DNA from: Zasmidium citrigriseum
Taxonomy: Eukaryota; Ascomycota; Dothideomycetes; Mycosphaerellales; Mycosphaerellaceae
Reading direction: 5' to 3'
Assembly (NCBI GenBank): GCA_002786025.1
Contig: NHNW01000028.1
Coordinates: 248,001 to 312,000 of the forward strand
DNA length: 64,000 bases
Both the position numbers and the translations under genes were made by a program. The first letter of the stretch is position 1, and each line of letters begins with the position of its first letter. Under the pieces are notes generated by a model. It worked only from the letters and a program-made list of their open reading frames with translations. It did no database searches and was not told where the DNA came from. Below, piece after piece: positions 10,536 through 23,400 of the stretch.

Positions 10536-12502
10536 ATGGACGATACGAAAGATCTCAAGCTTTCAGAGGCACTGGAGTTGCCAGCCTATGCCAGCGACTC
10601 GAGTTCGGAAGTCACCCAAGATGCCGACCAGCAGCTGGCGGCGTTGGGATACAAGCCCGAGTTGAGGCGGGTGCATTCGTTTTGGACTCGTAAGTCAAGA
10701 TATGAAGCTGGTTCTGGTGTATCTGACGACCTGACTCCCTAGTCATGGCCTTTCAAACCACGATTCTGTGCTCCTGGAGCTGCAACATCGTGCTTTACGA
10801 CTACATTTTTACGCTCGGCGGCATCATGAGTCTTGTATGGAGCACGTACGTCACTCTCACGCCTTAACGCTGAACAACCACTCAGTTCCTTTCTCAGAAT
10901 CGTCGTCGGCATCGGCCAAACACTCCTTATGATGTCCCTTGCCGAATACGCCTCGATCTGGCCTCAAGCCGGCGGACAGCAATTCTTCACCCAGATGGTG
11001 GCCCCTGAGAAGATGCGGCGATTCCTGTCCTACGTGGTTGGATGGAGCGTCTTGATCGGCGAGATCTCAACCTCATCAAGCTGCGCGGTCAACAGTGCTC
11101 AGATCCTGGCAGCGTTTATCGAGGTCACCCATCCCGAAATCGTTTGGAAGGTAAGCTCAACCATGTCTTTACTCCCTGGTCTATGAAGTGCATGGCTGAC
11201 AGGCACTTAGCCCTGGATGACGTTCTTGGTCTACCTTGCTTTCTTGATCGGACCTGTCGTCACCAACCTTACCCCAAGCCTTCTTCCGCATTTGTCACTG
11301 TTTGGTGGTTTCTTCAACTTGCTTGGCTTCTTTACTTGGGCCATCGTCTTCCTAATTATGGCGCCGAGGAACAGTGCTGAGTTCGTCTTTAACAAGTTCA
11401 TCAATGAGAGTGGGTGGTCATCAACCGGATGGGTCTTCATATTGAGCATGTACGTGCCAATCTACGGGCTCTATGGTACTGATAGTGTAATGCATCTGGT
11501 CGAGGAGATGAAGCATCCCGCAAGAGATGCGCCAGTAAGCGAACTCCCTCCAACGTGGAAGAACAACCACGCTGACCAAACGCAGCGTGTCATGATCTGG
11601 TCGATGGTGTTCTCTACGGTGGTAGCATGGATCTCGGCGATCATCATGGGGTTCACGACAGGCAACTGGGTTGCGGAGCTGGAAACAACCCAACCCTACT
11701 TCACATGGTACGCCAGCCGTCCCACTTGTCCACAGGCATCTTGCTGACGGCGAATACCAGGTTTGTCAACGTCACTAAGTCTGTGTATGGAGGCGGTATA
11801 TTTTGTGCTATTGTCATGATGGGGTTGAACGTAAGTTCAAACACTTAAGGATCGTTGGGAACGTCACTGACAAAGGCCTAGTACCTCATCATCGTCCACA
11901 CGAATACCGCAGGAAGTCGTCTAGCCTGGCGGATGGCCAAAGACGGAGGGTTTCCATTCGCTGCCTATCACTCCCACATCTCAAAGCGCTTTGGCACGCC
12001 TCTTCGAGCGATGTTCGCTGTGCTGTTCATCAACGCTGTCGCCGGGACATTGGTCTTGGGCAGCGATCTTGCATTCTGGGCGCTCATTTCGGGAGGAGGC
12101 ATTACGCTCCAGATTGCCTATGCTGTGCCCATGATCTGCGTACGTCCACCGCTTCGACATTTTCTACATAACGCATTACTGACTCTCAAACAGGTCGTCT
12201 GTCGAGGCCGAAAGATCCTACCGCCACGACCATACTTCAACCTCGGACGATGGGGATATCTCATCAACTACATCTCGCTCGGTTGGTCAGTCGTCACGCT
12301 GCTGTTCTACTCGTTTCCGCAATACGTGCCAGTCGTCGGGCACATTGAGAATATGAACTGGGCGTCTGCGATTGTCGGAGCCTGCGTGGTCTTCTGTGCC
12401 ATCTTCTGGATTATCACCGGGCGCCGCACGTATCTCAAAGCGCATAATTCGATTTTGGAGGAGAACGTGGTTGTTGTTGAGAGCACTCCAGCGAAAGTCT
12501 AG
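10536..12502 (+). CDS. Amino acid / choline permease, APC superfamily, 534 aa
   Basis: Eight exons: 10536-10689, 10743-10845, 10886-11150, 11211-11534, 11586-11707, 11761-11830, 11882-12139 and 12194-12502, giving 535 codons in one consistent frame. The N-terminus is acidic and cytosolic (MDDTKDLKLSEALELPAYAS). About 12 membrane segments follow. Family signatures are TTILCSWSCNIVL at TM1, SLAEYASIWPQAGGQQFF (the LAEMASMAPTAGGQYHW-like element of fungal GABA/choline permeases), and TDSVMHLVEEMKHPARDAP (the conserved AxHMxEE-N/KxxxxAPR element). It would import an amino acid, GABA or choline at the plasma membrane; the substrate is not determinable from sequence alone. It follows the terpene cyclase on the same strand, but 1.2 kb apart. 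Confidence 0.87.
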
Positions 12503-14427
12503 CTGTTTAGAAATTGAATGTTCTCTGCGATTGCGATACCTACATTTCTGATTGCCGACCTTTACAGCCGCTTCTATGGCTTGCATAGTATGTGGTACTG
12601 GCTTCGATAAAGTCATGCCCGTGAATCCAAACCAGGCAAGCCGTCGCTTGCGGTGCTTGGAGAGGATATTGTGACCACATCGCCTTTCTCTTCGAAGGAT
12701 CGATGTTTCTCGATCTCGCCATCATTCACATGCGGACCGCGCGTTCATATATGCCCCAGTCGAAGAAGTCCGTCGCCATTGCAGGGTTGGGTCGATCATC
12801 CGAACACGATGGTCGGTGCCGTTGCCGTGGCTTTGGGTCGCCGCTGTGCTCGTCCACTCTTTCTCTTCCTCAACATCTCGCCATTTTCCTTATCTCTCTT
12901 TCCATCTATTTACTTCTCCTTGATCATGCCATGCAAAAAGATGTCTCCCCAGCCACGCCGACAAAATCCGCAGTGGGAGCTTCTACTGCAGACCGAGGCC
13001 ATGCGACGATGATGAGTTCTCGCTGGTCTGGAATTTTATCCAGTGGGTCGGTCATATGCTGGACGCCGTCAAGCAAGGAGCGCGCAGAGAAGAAGAATCA
13101 CGCCGGCGGTGTGGACAGCCATCTGACCGCCGAGGCTGGATCTCGTTGCCATCACCACCGTCTGCTGCCGGCCGTCCCACCCGAAGCACGTACGAGGAGC
13201 GCTGGGCTGGCTGGCTGGCATGCTGGAGCGGGAACAAGATGTCGACCTTCTCCTCCCGGCCTGCTGGAAGAGTCATCACGGTGACATCCTGCTTCTACCG
13301 CGGCGTCTAGCGGTGTCCTTCTGCTCGGCTAGTACCAAAAGATCGTGGCGTAAGCGTGCATCTTGCAACGTAGCCGTCTACCGCGAACGGCTCCGGCGGT
13401 TTTGCGCGATGCAGATCCCTCCCCGCACACCGTCACAGCTTGCCGTTGCTTCCAACCTGCGACTTTGTTGGCGTGTGCAGGTGTATCAGATGTCCAAGCA
13501 TGTCAGTCCTGAAGCACGAAGCAAGGATCTCCCAATTTGGCTTGACAGCGCTGCTCGCTGTTCTTACGTCTCATCCCGGAGTCAGGCATCCACCACATCG
13601 GGAGCCCGAGAGGCAGGATGATGCTCGCAGGCTGAGTTGCACCGGTGCAGTTCGTTCGTCCACGTGTGTCCCGAGCGATCAACAGACGACTCCCGCCGCC
13701 AGCCTTCTTCCTCCCACCTTCTCCAAACTCCCAAGCTCCCAAGGTAACCCCCACCTCCATCCCTCATCGGCGCAGGCGTTCCTTCGCGATACTCGTCCAG
13801 CACCTGCGCCGCCGTCCTGCGTCGTCAGAGCAACTGAGACATGAACGTCACAGCTGCACCTCTATCCAGCAGAGCTTCGGACTGCCTCGTCTGGATTGGC
13901 AGGGACTGCGCAGACCGCATAGAGGGAACATCTCTGCAGGTCTGCGGCAGGGCTAGCTTGGCATACACTTCGACGGCTAAAGTGATCGACACATCTTCAA
14001 GGCGTTCCTTCCAATCCCGGCCATGATTCGCCTGGTGCACGAATGCATGGCTGACCGCGTCGTCATGAGACCTGCTGGTTTGCCTAAGAATGGCGGGGGA
14101 TCCATTCGGACCAGGAAGCGAGGTCTGCCAGAGATGGGTGCAGCAACCAAAAATGTATGAGGGTGAGTTAGTCGTCGTGAGTGATGAGAGTTCACGATGC
14201 CCAGGAAACAATGCTCAGCTGGGCTTTTGGTCGAGTACGTGCCGCGGGTCTCCATTCACGACAAAGGAAGGCTGCATGCGGTCGATCCCGCCGGCCACGG
14301 CAAGACAAAGGCACTACTTAATGGTAGGTTGTTCTACCTCTCTTGTTTTCATCGAGAAACAAAACGGCTTGGATCGCCCACTATCTTATTGTGCATTCCG
14401 ATCTGGTTTGCTTCCTCCCTATTCGCC
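12503..14427. other. Long intergenic region, no gene supported
   Basis: This is 1.9 kb between the permease and the amylase. Many overlapping open frames of 60-190 codons occur on both strands, which is usual for GC-rich non-coding DNA. None shows a motif, and translations are rich in Ser, Arg and Pro. The last few hundred bases are the amylase promoter. Confidence 0.45.
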
Positions 14428-16178
14428 ATGGCCGCCTCACTTGGCTTCTTGTATGTATTCGTCTCGATTGTGGCCTTGGTGTCGGGTTTGAGTCCTGAAC
14501 AATGGAGGGCACAGTCGATCTATCAGGTATGCACTTTTCATACTGAACGCTTTCGACGCCCGTTGACATTATGGTACGTATGTAGGTCATGACCGATAGG
14601 TATGCCCGGACCGACGGATCAACGACTGCCTCATGCGACCTGAACGAGTACTGCGGTGGCACATGGCAAGGTCTCATCAGCCGGCTGGATTATATTCAAC
14701 AGATGGGCTTCACGGCGGTGAGTGTTGATCGTCGTTGTTGACTGGAATGCAGCTGACCAAAACAAGATCTGGATATCGCCCGTTGTAAAGAACCCCATTG
14801 CTTCGACGGCGGACGGCAACTCTTAGTACGTCGTAACCTATTTTCAATCGATCATTCACTAACCAGCAACAGCCATGGCTACTGGGCTCAAGACGCCTAC
14901 GCCCTCAATCCCAAATTTGGCACGGCTTCGGATCTCAAAGCATTGTCCAACGAACTGCATCGCAGAGGAATGGTACTTTCATTCCCGCCAAGCCTATTGT
15001 TCTTAGTCCCCTGACGAATCACAGTACCTGATGGTCGACGTTGTTCCAAACCACATGGGATCGATATCATCTCAGCAGAACGTTGACTACAGCAAATTCA
15101 ATCCTTTCAACTCGCAATCTTACTTCCACAAGCCATGCAACATCGACTACAACAACCAGACGAGCATCAAGCAATGCTGGCTGGGAGACAATACCGTCTC
15201 GCTGCCTGATCTGAGAACGGAGGATTCGAATGTGGCGAATATGTGGAATACCTGGATTAGCCAGTTGGTGTCCAACTACTCAAGTAACAAACCCCCTTAA
15301 CCACCGCAATACAATCACTGACAACCATCCCAGTCGACGGCCTCCGCATCGACACCGCCCAACAAATCGACCAAGGCTTCTGGTCCGGCTTCCAATCCGC
15401 CGCAAAAGGAATCCACACCATCGGCGAAGTCTGGAACGGCGACCCAAACTACATCTGCCCCTACCAAAACTCCCTCCACGGAATCATGAACTACGCAACC
15501 TACTACTGGATCACACAAGCCTTCGCGTCCCCCTCCGGCAGCATCTCCAACCTCGTCAACGGAATCAACCAGATGAAATCTACATGTCGCGATGTTACGG
15601 TTCTTGGGAGTTTTATCGAGAATCATGATAATCCGAGGTTTCCGTCCATGACGCAGGATATTGTGCTTATTAGGACGGCGATTACGTTTGCTATGCTCGC
15701 GGATGGGATCCCGATTGTTTATCAGGGACAGGAGCAGAAATTCTCCGGCGGCGGTGTGCCTCAGAATCGGGAGGCGCTCTGGACGAGTAAGTATAATAAG
15801 AACGCCGACTTGTACCTGCACATCCAGAAAGTCAACCGGATCCGCAGCTGGGCTATCCGCAAAGACAGCACGTATCTGACCTACAACGCCTGGCCGATAT
15901 ACTCCGACTCCAAGACCATCGTCCTTCGAAAGGGCTACGCGGGCAAGCAGCTCGTCACGGTCTACAGCAACAGCGGATCGAATGGCGGGAGCAGGACGAT
16001 CACGATCAACTCAGGCAACTCGGGTTTCACTGCTGGACAGAAGATTACGGAGGTGCTGAGGTGTGAGACTTTGACGGCGGATAGTAGGGGCAATCTTGGA
16101 GTGCAGATTTCTACGGGACGGCCGAGTGTGCTTTATCCTACGGAGGGGTTGAGGGGGAGTGGGATTTGTGGGTTGTGA
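14428..16178 (+). CDS. Secreted alpha-amylase, GH13, 497 aa
   Basis: Six exons: 14428-14526, 14586-14717, 14767-14825, 14873-14972, 15025-15283 and 15334-16178; 498 codons. The N-terminus [20 protein letters not shown] is a signal peptide. Taka-amylase-like landmarks in order: [26 protein letters not shown], the [11 protein letters not shown] region, and the catalytic triad as [10 protein letters not shown] (Asp about 223, nucleophile), TIGEVWNG (Glu about 249, acid/base) and [10 protein letters not shown] (Asp about 316). A C-terminal beta-sandwich domain follows. There is no starch-binding CBM20, so the length equals the catalytic enzyme alone. The role is extracellular hydrolysis of alpha-1,4-glucan in starch. 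The exon 5/6 junction rebuilds Ile-Asp-Gly-Leu-Arg. Confidence 0.95.
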
Positions 16179-17082
16179 AGGGACGGTAAGGAGGAGCCTC
16201 TTGAAGCAGGAATGCTTGATGGCCCAGGTGGTCATAAGGAAGAGGAGGATGATGTGATGTGAATAATGTGCATAATGAGATTCATGAGGATATGATGAAT
16301 AGCGAACGAGCGCTGAGCGTTGTCAAACAACCACTTTCCCACTTGATCATCACATGCTCTCTCTTCCTTGTCCTGACGTCTCCTCAACCTCGCCGGAGCA
16401 CGAGCCCAAATCAACCTTCTTTCCCTTCATGCAAGCCACGTCCGAACGCCACTGTCTCACTACACTGCCGACGGGTTTGGCTGACAAGACGCAATAGTTG
16501 CTTGCAGGAAGAGTTTCCGAATGAAGAAGGTACCAGCTGTTAGCCAAGGCGCATGAATAGATTGAGTGAGGTGTTGTCAGCCTTAGGAGGAACTATTGAA
16601 TGCAAGCCTTCAGGGCTGAGTGGAGAGAGGTGTTCTGGCGTGTGTTCACACACCATCTCGATGGGAGTAAGAAGTCATGTGGTTGGTTTTCGGTTGCGTT
16701 TTAGCAGGTTGGGAGGGAGACTTTGCGAAGCTAGTAGGTACTGTAGGGAGGTTTCTTTTCCATAGCGTTGTGCTACGAGGCTAGGGAAGTGGAGTGCAGG
16801 ATGCAAGTGTCAAGCGTACATAGAAGCGCAGAAGCTTTGCAGAAGGTTGGTGAAGGAGATGGTGGTGTTGTTAGGGTGTCAAGATACGAGATGAAGTTCA
16901 ATTGAGGGAGAAGTCGCGGAAGTAAAAAGTGTACTCACCATAGCAAAGTCCACTCTCCATGGTCTACTCATTTGATCGTGTCCCTCGGACGTCGTACTAT
17001 GCCATGCCTTGCTATGCCCCAGCTCCGACGCTGGACTTCGTCTATGCAGCTTTACTAGTGTTACAGAACAGAGTGTCATCAT
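16179..17082. other. Convergent intergenic region, no gene supported
   Basis: This is the space between the 3' ends of the amylase and the proteasome gene. No coding signal was found; it should contain both 3' UTRs. Confidence 0.5.
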
Positions 17083-18077
17083 CTACTCCTCCATCTTGTT
17101 CTCCTCCTCGTCTTCATCTTCACCCTCCAGCGCAACCTTGGCAAGACGCTCGGCCTCCTCCTTCAGCGCCTTCGGCACCTCCTCGTGCCTGCCCTTGGTC
17201 GGGCCGTTGACAGCGCTGATCCAGGTCATCTCCAGCTCGAAATCCTTGTCTTTGCTGTCCTCGTGCGCAACGTAGATGATGCGCGCCGCCTCCTTGACAC
17301 CCTCCTCCAAGCTGATGCACTCGCCGTCCTTGGGATCCAGCTTCAGCTTCTCCAGCTCCGCTTTGGCTGCTTGTCGGCCCTTTCCAGTTGCTGCGCCGTA
17401 GTAGCCCCAGTAGAGTCCTGATGGCTCGATCATGTACAGGTATGGACCACCCTCCTTGACACCCTTCGTCTTGCCACCGGCACCCACCTTGGGTCCGCTG
17501 CCCACTGCACCATCCACATCCACCTCTGTCTCTGCATCCCAGCCACCAATGATCGCCGTGATACCAAAGGGTCGTACGGAGTTGTAGAGGGTGAAGGCCT
17601 GGACGTAGGAGCCCATGCGGTTGGCGAGTGAGGAGACGGGAATGGGCGCTTTGTAGGTGCTGCGCCAGCTCTGTGCCTCGTCGCGCGCGCGTGATACGAA
17701 GTGTCGTCCGTCAGGTAAGAGGCCAGAGTGGACCTGGGGGAGTGTCTCGTCAGCCCTGCCATCAACATTCATATCACAGCTTCCATCACATACCACACCG
17801 ACGTTCCGATCCACAGTCGCTATCCGCTTATTCGCATCCTTCTTCAGCAATCTACTCGTGACGAGCTTCTCGAGTGCGAGCACAACGCCATCCTTGCAGC
17901 GGATGCCGATTGCGGTTCCTCCATTCTCGACAGCCTTTACTGCGTATTCGACCTGGAAGTTGCGGCCATCGGGGGAGAAGACGGAGTTGGAGAGATCGTA
18001 GCCTGTACCTATCGAGGTCTTGGGGAGGTATTAGCTTGATGACAGCACGTGCTGGTATGGATGGATTCACTTACCAT
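17083..18077 (-). CDS. PRE10: 20S proteasome subunit alpha7 (Pre10/PSMA3 type), 292 aa
   Basis: Exons on the minus strand are 18075-18077 (the ATG alone), 17794-18018 and 17083-17733. The first intron begins GTAAGT directly after the start codon; the second (60 nt, GTATGT...GCTGAC...CCCCAG) is in frame and without stops, so a naive frame reads through it. The spliced protein begins MTSIGTGYDLSNSVFSPDGR, the alpha-subunit N-terminal signature, then FQVEYAVKAVENGGTAIGIR, GVVHSGLLPDGRHFVSRARD, SLYWGYYGAATGKGRQ-like elements, and an acidic C-tail (EGEDEDEEENKMEE). An insertion after IIGGWD is usual for the fungal form. It forms part of the outer ring of the 20S core. It is essential in yeast relatives by family knowledge. 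Confidence 0.93.
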
Positions 18078-19219
18078 GGCGAGAGGCTAGGGGTGGACTG
18101 AGGCGCTTGTCAGGGTGATGGCAGCCAGGGAGTAGTGTCTAGACTGCGGATATGTCGCGGATGATGGTCGAGAGGTGTGGTATTGGAGAGGTGGTTGGAT
18201 GGTTGCGGAGAGTTGTCTGTTTGATAGCTTGTTCAGTTGACGCGCATCAAGCAGCTGCCTTCATGTTCCCGCGAGCAGCACCAGCCACATGTGGCGCCGC
18301 CCGCACCTCCACACTTCATCTGCGATTCAGAAACTCTCAACTTCCTCCCTCCTCCTTTCCACCGCATCCTATTATTTGATTGATCTGTCATCATTGGTCT
18401 TAATCAACTCCCTGTTGAAGACTCCTTACACCTGCAACGACGGTTGCTTGGACTGCATTCGGCCAGCGAACACAAATCGGACTTTCTGCTGCCCAAGGAG
18501 CTCCCGCAGCGAATGACCACTCCGATTGCTTCCTTAGCGGCACGTTTCAGGTTAGTAACCTGGTCACCAATTTATCACCTCCACCTCCTCCCACCGCTCT
18601 CTCATTCCTTTTCTCTCCACCGTGCGCTGTTGTAGATAGACATTCCTTCGATAGCCCTTTCGTACGCCCTCAATTCAAAGAATCGCCACCCACAAAGCGA
18701 ACAACAAGAAGAAAGAAGCCCCGAGATTGCTACTGCTCACCCGACTTGCTTTTTGAGTCACGCCCGCCTGACCTCTGCGCTCCGCCGCTGGATTCTTGTC
18801 GAGAAGCCAAAGGAGGTTGTATCGACGAGAAACCGACTGCGACAGCGCGAGACAGAACGGCTGTTGACACTGCGCTGCTACTTTCCTTTGACCTTTGCTG
18901 TGTGACCACATCCAGGCCCAAAGGAAGGACATCTGGCCCTCTGGACTGGACTCTGCCGCGGACCGGATCTGGATCTATTGGATCTGGGACTTGGACCTAT
19001 GTTGGGCTGGCCAGTGCTGGTTCATTATTGCGAGGCCTGTCACTACAACACTCCTGTTGAGTATTCAGGCACCGTTTGGACCAAAGAACACTCTTGCACA
19101 CACGTAAGCCACGGCCTTGTCACAGGCCGTTCCCTCGCCCCTAGCTCGACTGACTTCTTTACACGCAGTGCGGCCTAGGATCCGTCGGTGCAGACATCGC
19201 AGGAGCGAGCCAAGGCACC
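18078..19219. other. Divergent intergenic region with long 5' leader and a candidate UTR intron
   Basis: Promoters of the leftward proteasome gene and of the rightward Gln-rich gene share this 1.1 kb. Just before the latter, 19104-19168 looks like a 5'-UTR intron (GTAAGC donor, ACTGAC branch at 19149-19154, CGCAG acceptor). No separate gene is supported. Confidence 0.5.
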
Positions 19220-20125
19220 ATGAACACCGCCCAGCACGATGAGCTGGCGCAGCTCTTCCAGAACATGCAGTTCTCCCATCAAGCTGCTGCTATCCAACAA
19301 GCGCAGCAACAGGAGATCGTGCCTCAGCAGATCCCCGAAACCCCCGAGAAGAAGGCTGATCATATCATCCACTTCGCCTCCGCCCACTACACACCCAACA
19401 CTGCACACGTGCGAGCAGAGTCCGAGCCGTCGAGAAGCCCACCGCCCCCATATCGTGAAGCGGTCATGCCTCTCGAGATGGCCGAGACGCTGAGACAGCA
19501 CTCCATTGACCCATCCGCCCTCCTTCCCAACCAGATCGACCTCTTCCTGAACGCTGACTACGAGCAGAGACTCCGCCTTCTCGAGCTTTGGCGCATCGCT
19601 CCACCGTCATATCCTCTCGACCAGCACCTGCAGGGACAGTGGGCAGCCACGAACATGGAGAAGGAGGAGAACGATGCAAGGTTGAGGTATGAGCAACAGA
19701 TGCAGGTACGAACCATGCCACAGGAGGAGCATATGCTTGATACGGTGGTCGTGGAACCCCTCAGCCCAATCCGTCAAGAAGGAGAGCCGGCTTTCCCACC
19801 CGCGGCACGTATGCGAGCTGCTTCAATCGCGGCTGGACAATGGCCGTCGCAGAAGATTGAGGCAGAGCCCTACATCGTCAACGGTTACGAGATTGCGGCC
19901 TCTGCACGTGCTGTGGAGCCAGTGTATGCAGCGACGGGGCTATGGCAGGCCCCTAGCTACGCCGAAACGATGCAGGAGCAGGAACAGAAGCAGCAAGCTC
20001 TGGAGGACCAGTACGGCATGTACGAACAGATCCGAAACCACGCCGATTGGGAGAGGATGAACGAGCAGATGATGCGGGAGAAGTTTGTTGGGCAGCACAG
20101 CATGGATGACGAGATGGTGATGTGA
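19220..20125 (+). CDS. Gln/Glu-rich protein of unknown function, 301 aa
   Basis: A single exon from an ATG in a good context (GGCACCATGA). The N-terminus is glutamine-rich (AIQQAQQQEIVPQQIPETPE) and is followed by a PPPPY motif (residues about 75-79), a typical WW-domain ligand. Glu/Gln-rich stretches predict coiled coil in the C-terminal half (QEQEQKQQALEDQ). There is no signal peptide and no membrane segment. No catalytic family is recognised. The PPxY element hints at binding to a WW protein such as an Rsp5-type ligase; this is inference. Confidence 0.75.
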   Translation: MNTAQHDELAQLFQNMQFSHQAAAIQQAQQQEIVPQQIPETPEKKADHIIHFASAHYTPNTAHVRAESEPSRSPPPPYREAVMPLEMAETLRQHSIDPSALLPNQIDLFLNADYEQRLRLLELWRIAPPSYPLDQHLQGQWAATNMEKEENDARLRYEQQMQVRTMPQEEHMLDTVVVEPLSPIRQEGEPAFPPAARMRAASIAAGQWPSQKIEAEPYIVNGYEIAASARAVEPVYAATGLWQAPSYAETMQEQEQKQQALEDQYGMYEQIRNHADWERMNEQMMREKFVGQHSMDDEMVM

Positions 20126-20487
20126 GGAAGGGTGGTTTCTTGTCGAAGGACTTGGTCATCAAAATGTGGTCTCGTATGTTGTACAGGCATTTGCTTTGGC
20201 GTTCTGGGTTTTGATTTTGAGGATATCCTATGTGCATAGATTGGCGATTGTGCCATGACTGGAATCTATCTTGTTAGTCTCATCAATACTTGGTCTTCTC
20301 GTTGCATTCAATTGATCGTTTTCAGTGCCATGGTCTTGACGAGCAAAAGCCGAGCCGAGGCAAACCAAAAAGTCCAAGCTCGAGTTCTCGACTTCAGACG
20401 AGCTTCACATGCGAACGCGTCTTCATGGCCTGATCATATACCCATTCTTCGACACTCCCTCAGCCTCCGGACAATGATAATACCACC
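20126..20487. other. Intergenic, PEX1 promoter region
   Basis: About 360 bp between two rightward genes. No gene is supported. Confidence 0.5.
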
Positions 20488-23400
20488 ATGTCTTCCCGAC
20501 CCTCCAACAATTCCTCCATCTTCGAAGTCGCCCTCCTCCCAACCCTCAAAAACTGCCTCGTCAACCTCCCCGGCTCTCTATCCTCCGCCCTTATAAACTC
20601 CAACACGGTCGCGCAGAATGTGATTGTGGAACTGCAATGGAAGGCTCAACAGTCGGGGCAAGAGCAGCAGAGGGGGAAGGTGGTGAACCAGAGTGTGTTT
20701 CTGGGATGGACGGGCATGCAGAGTTCGAGTAAGAGGGAGAAGCAGACGGTTGAGGTGGATGCTACTTTTGCGAGGTTGGTGGGGATTGTAGAGGGGGTGA
20801 AGGTCAATGTCTCGTTGCATGTGGATCCGCCGATGGCGCATACTGTGAATATTGAGCCGTTGAGTGCGACGGATTGGGAGAGTAAGTCTCAATCAGCAGT
20901 CGTAAGGGGAATTGGGTGTGCTGATATGGATCATAGTCATCGAACTCCATTCCTCGTTCCTGGAGATGAACTTCCTCTCGCAAGTCCGCGCTCTACCTAA
21001 CCCCACCGCGGGGCATAACCACCCCATTACTCTCCATCTTACGCCGACATCGACTGCGAACATCCGCGTCACCTCTCTCACGCCAGCTCCCGCCAGCACG
21101 CAAGAGTTTGTCAAGATCTCCCCGGATGCGGAGGTGATCGTTGCGCCGAAGACAAGGGAGAGGAGCTCGAGACCTGGGAGTTCGAGAGATAATCGATCTA
21201 CAGCGAGCACGAGTCGGAGGAGTGCGGGCGGCAGGAGCACGGCTAGTAATGTGCGGCATAAGAGTGCGCATGACAGTGAGAAAGCACGACCGCCGCTGTT
21301 CATGAGGGGTGTCACGAGAGGTCTACAAAATGAGTGGTTTGAAGATGGGGGAGCCGAGATGAAAGATGACGGCTTGAGAGTCTGGCTTGATCGGGAACAT
21401 CTGCTTTGCAAGACGCTGAGAGGGGTTACATGGGTTGCCGTGCAAGTTGTCAAACCTGCTGGTCTGCAGGAACCTGTGGATCCGCAAAGCGCACCTGCTC
21501 CAGAGCAACAGCCTGCGACTAAAGTTGTTGCGAAGCTTTGTGCGTGGGAGGATGCCCCGGATAGTCGACATGTGGCGCTTTCGAGTTTGCTGTGTGCTGC
21601 ACTGGGAGCAGAAGGTCTCGTGGGTGGAATTGTAAGGATCGATCCTGCGCCAGCGCCGCTACCGAGGACAGCGAGTGCTATGAAGGAGCCTTCGCAGACG
21701 GCGAGCAAGGAGGCGATTGTGAAGAGATTGAAGGTGACGCCTTTTGCGCCTACGCAGGCGGAGAAGAAGGCTGCTGGACTCAAGTTTGGAGGAGAATCGA
21801 AGAATGAGCGTGATGAGGGAGTACAGAGAATCAAGTCGATTCTTGGGAAGGCGATTCTTGAGGGGCCGTTGACAGATGGGATGCTTCTTCCGCCACGAGA
21901 AGGCTGGCCTGGTGGGATTCTGGACTTCGACCCTGCGCCTCCTGGAGATCCGTCGAAGGCGAGGACGAACTGGCTTATTGGTGGTGAGAGGAAGCTTGAG
22001 ATTTCTTTGCAACCTGAGACGGCAAGGCAGAAGGGACCGAAGTGGCCGCCGGGTGAGGAGTTGCCTGAGGATGTTCCGGAGATGGTTGGCATTGATGCGA
22101 CGATTGAACAGACGAGGAAGAGTCTATTGCATACTTCGTCCGTTCTGTTGACTGGTGGTCTGGGATCTGGCAAGACTTCTCTGGCGCATCTACTGGCTCA
22201 TCAGCTGCGGAACGAGTATCTGTTTAATGTTATATATTTCCCCTGTCGGATGCTGGTCACGGACGAGACAAGAGTGAAGACTATCAAGGAAACACTCCAT
22301 CGAGTCTTTGCCTCTGCGGCATGGAATGCACGGATTGGCGGGCGAGCGTTGGTGATTCTGGACGATCTGGATAAGCTATGCCCCGTGGAGCAGGAACTTC
22401 AGGTTGATGCCAATGGACGGAGTCGACAGGTCAGCGAACTCCTGGGACCTATTGTACGAGAGTGGTGCGGAAGGGATACAGGTGTTGTGATGCTTGCGAC
22501 TGCACAGAGTAAAGAGAGTGTGAACAACGTTGTAATTGGAGGGCATGTCGTGAGAGATATCGTGGCTCTGAAAGCGCCGAGTAAAGACGGGAGGAGGAAA
22601 GTGCTTGAGCTGCTCGTTCGCCAGGCCAGGAAAACTGCCAGCAAGAATCGCGCCGAGACCATAGTGAAAAACGGCGGAGCGGCAAGCGAATGGATGGAGG
22701 GCTCAGATGAGGAAGACGAGGCACCGCCAAGCTCTGCTGGTGGTGCTGGACCTGATGAGGCGGATCCTGATGGAGTAGCGCTGGACTCAGATCTGGACCT
22801 TCTGGAGATTGCGGGGCAGACAGACGGATATATGCCAGGTGATCTTGCACTGCTGGTCTCAAGAGCGCGGAGCGAGGCTTTGATCCGGGCCGTGTCGAGC
22901 GATTCCATGTCTGATGATGTTACTCTGGCCGGCGAGGATTTCGATGCTGCGTTGAAGGGCTTCACGCCTGCTTCACTGCGAGGAGTGACGCTGCATTCTT
23001 CGACGACTACTTTCGCGGCGATTGGTGGCTTGAAAGAGACCAGGCAGACTTTGCTGGAGACGTTGCAGTATCCTACGACTTATGCGCCGTTGTTTGCAAA
23101 ATGCCCGCTGCGGTTACGGTCTGGTCTGCTACTGTATGGATATCCTGGATGTGGCAAGACTCTACTAGCTTCAGCGGTCGCAGGAGAGTGTGGACTCAAC
23201 TTCATTTCTGTGAAGGGGCCTGAGATTCTCAACAAGTACATCGGTGCTTCGGAGAAGAGTGTCAGAGACCTGTTTGAGAGAGCAGAGGCTGCGAAACCTT
23301 GTGTGCTCTTCTTCGACGAGTTTGATGCCATTGCTCCGAAGCGTGGACATGACAGCACGGGAGTGACGGATCGTGTAGTCAACATGCTTCTGACCATGAT

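Noticed and set aside
7903..12502. A full terpene biosynthetic gene cluster
   Set aside because: No P450, oxidoreductase, methyltransferase or cluster-specific transcription factor is seen beside the cyclase; transporters alone do not establish a cluster.
12703..13284. 193-codon plus-strand frame between the permease and the amylase
   Set aside because: Ser/Arg-rich translation without motif, overlapped by frames of similar length on both strands; typical of non-coding DNA.
20893..22173. 426-codon open frame on the minus strand
   Set aside because: It lies wholly antisense to PEX1 exon 2, has no motif, and its Ser/Leu-rich translation is the usual antisense shadow of a GC-rich coding exon.
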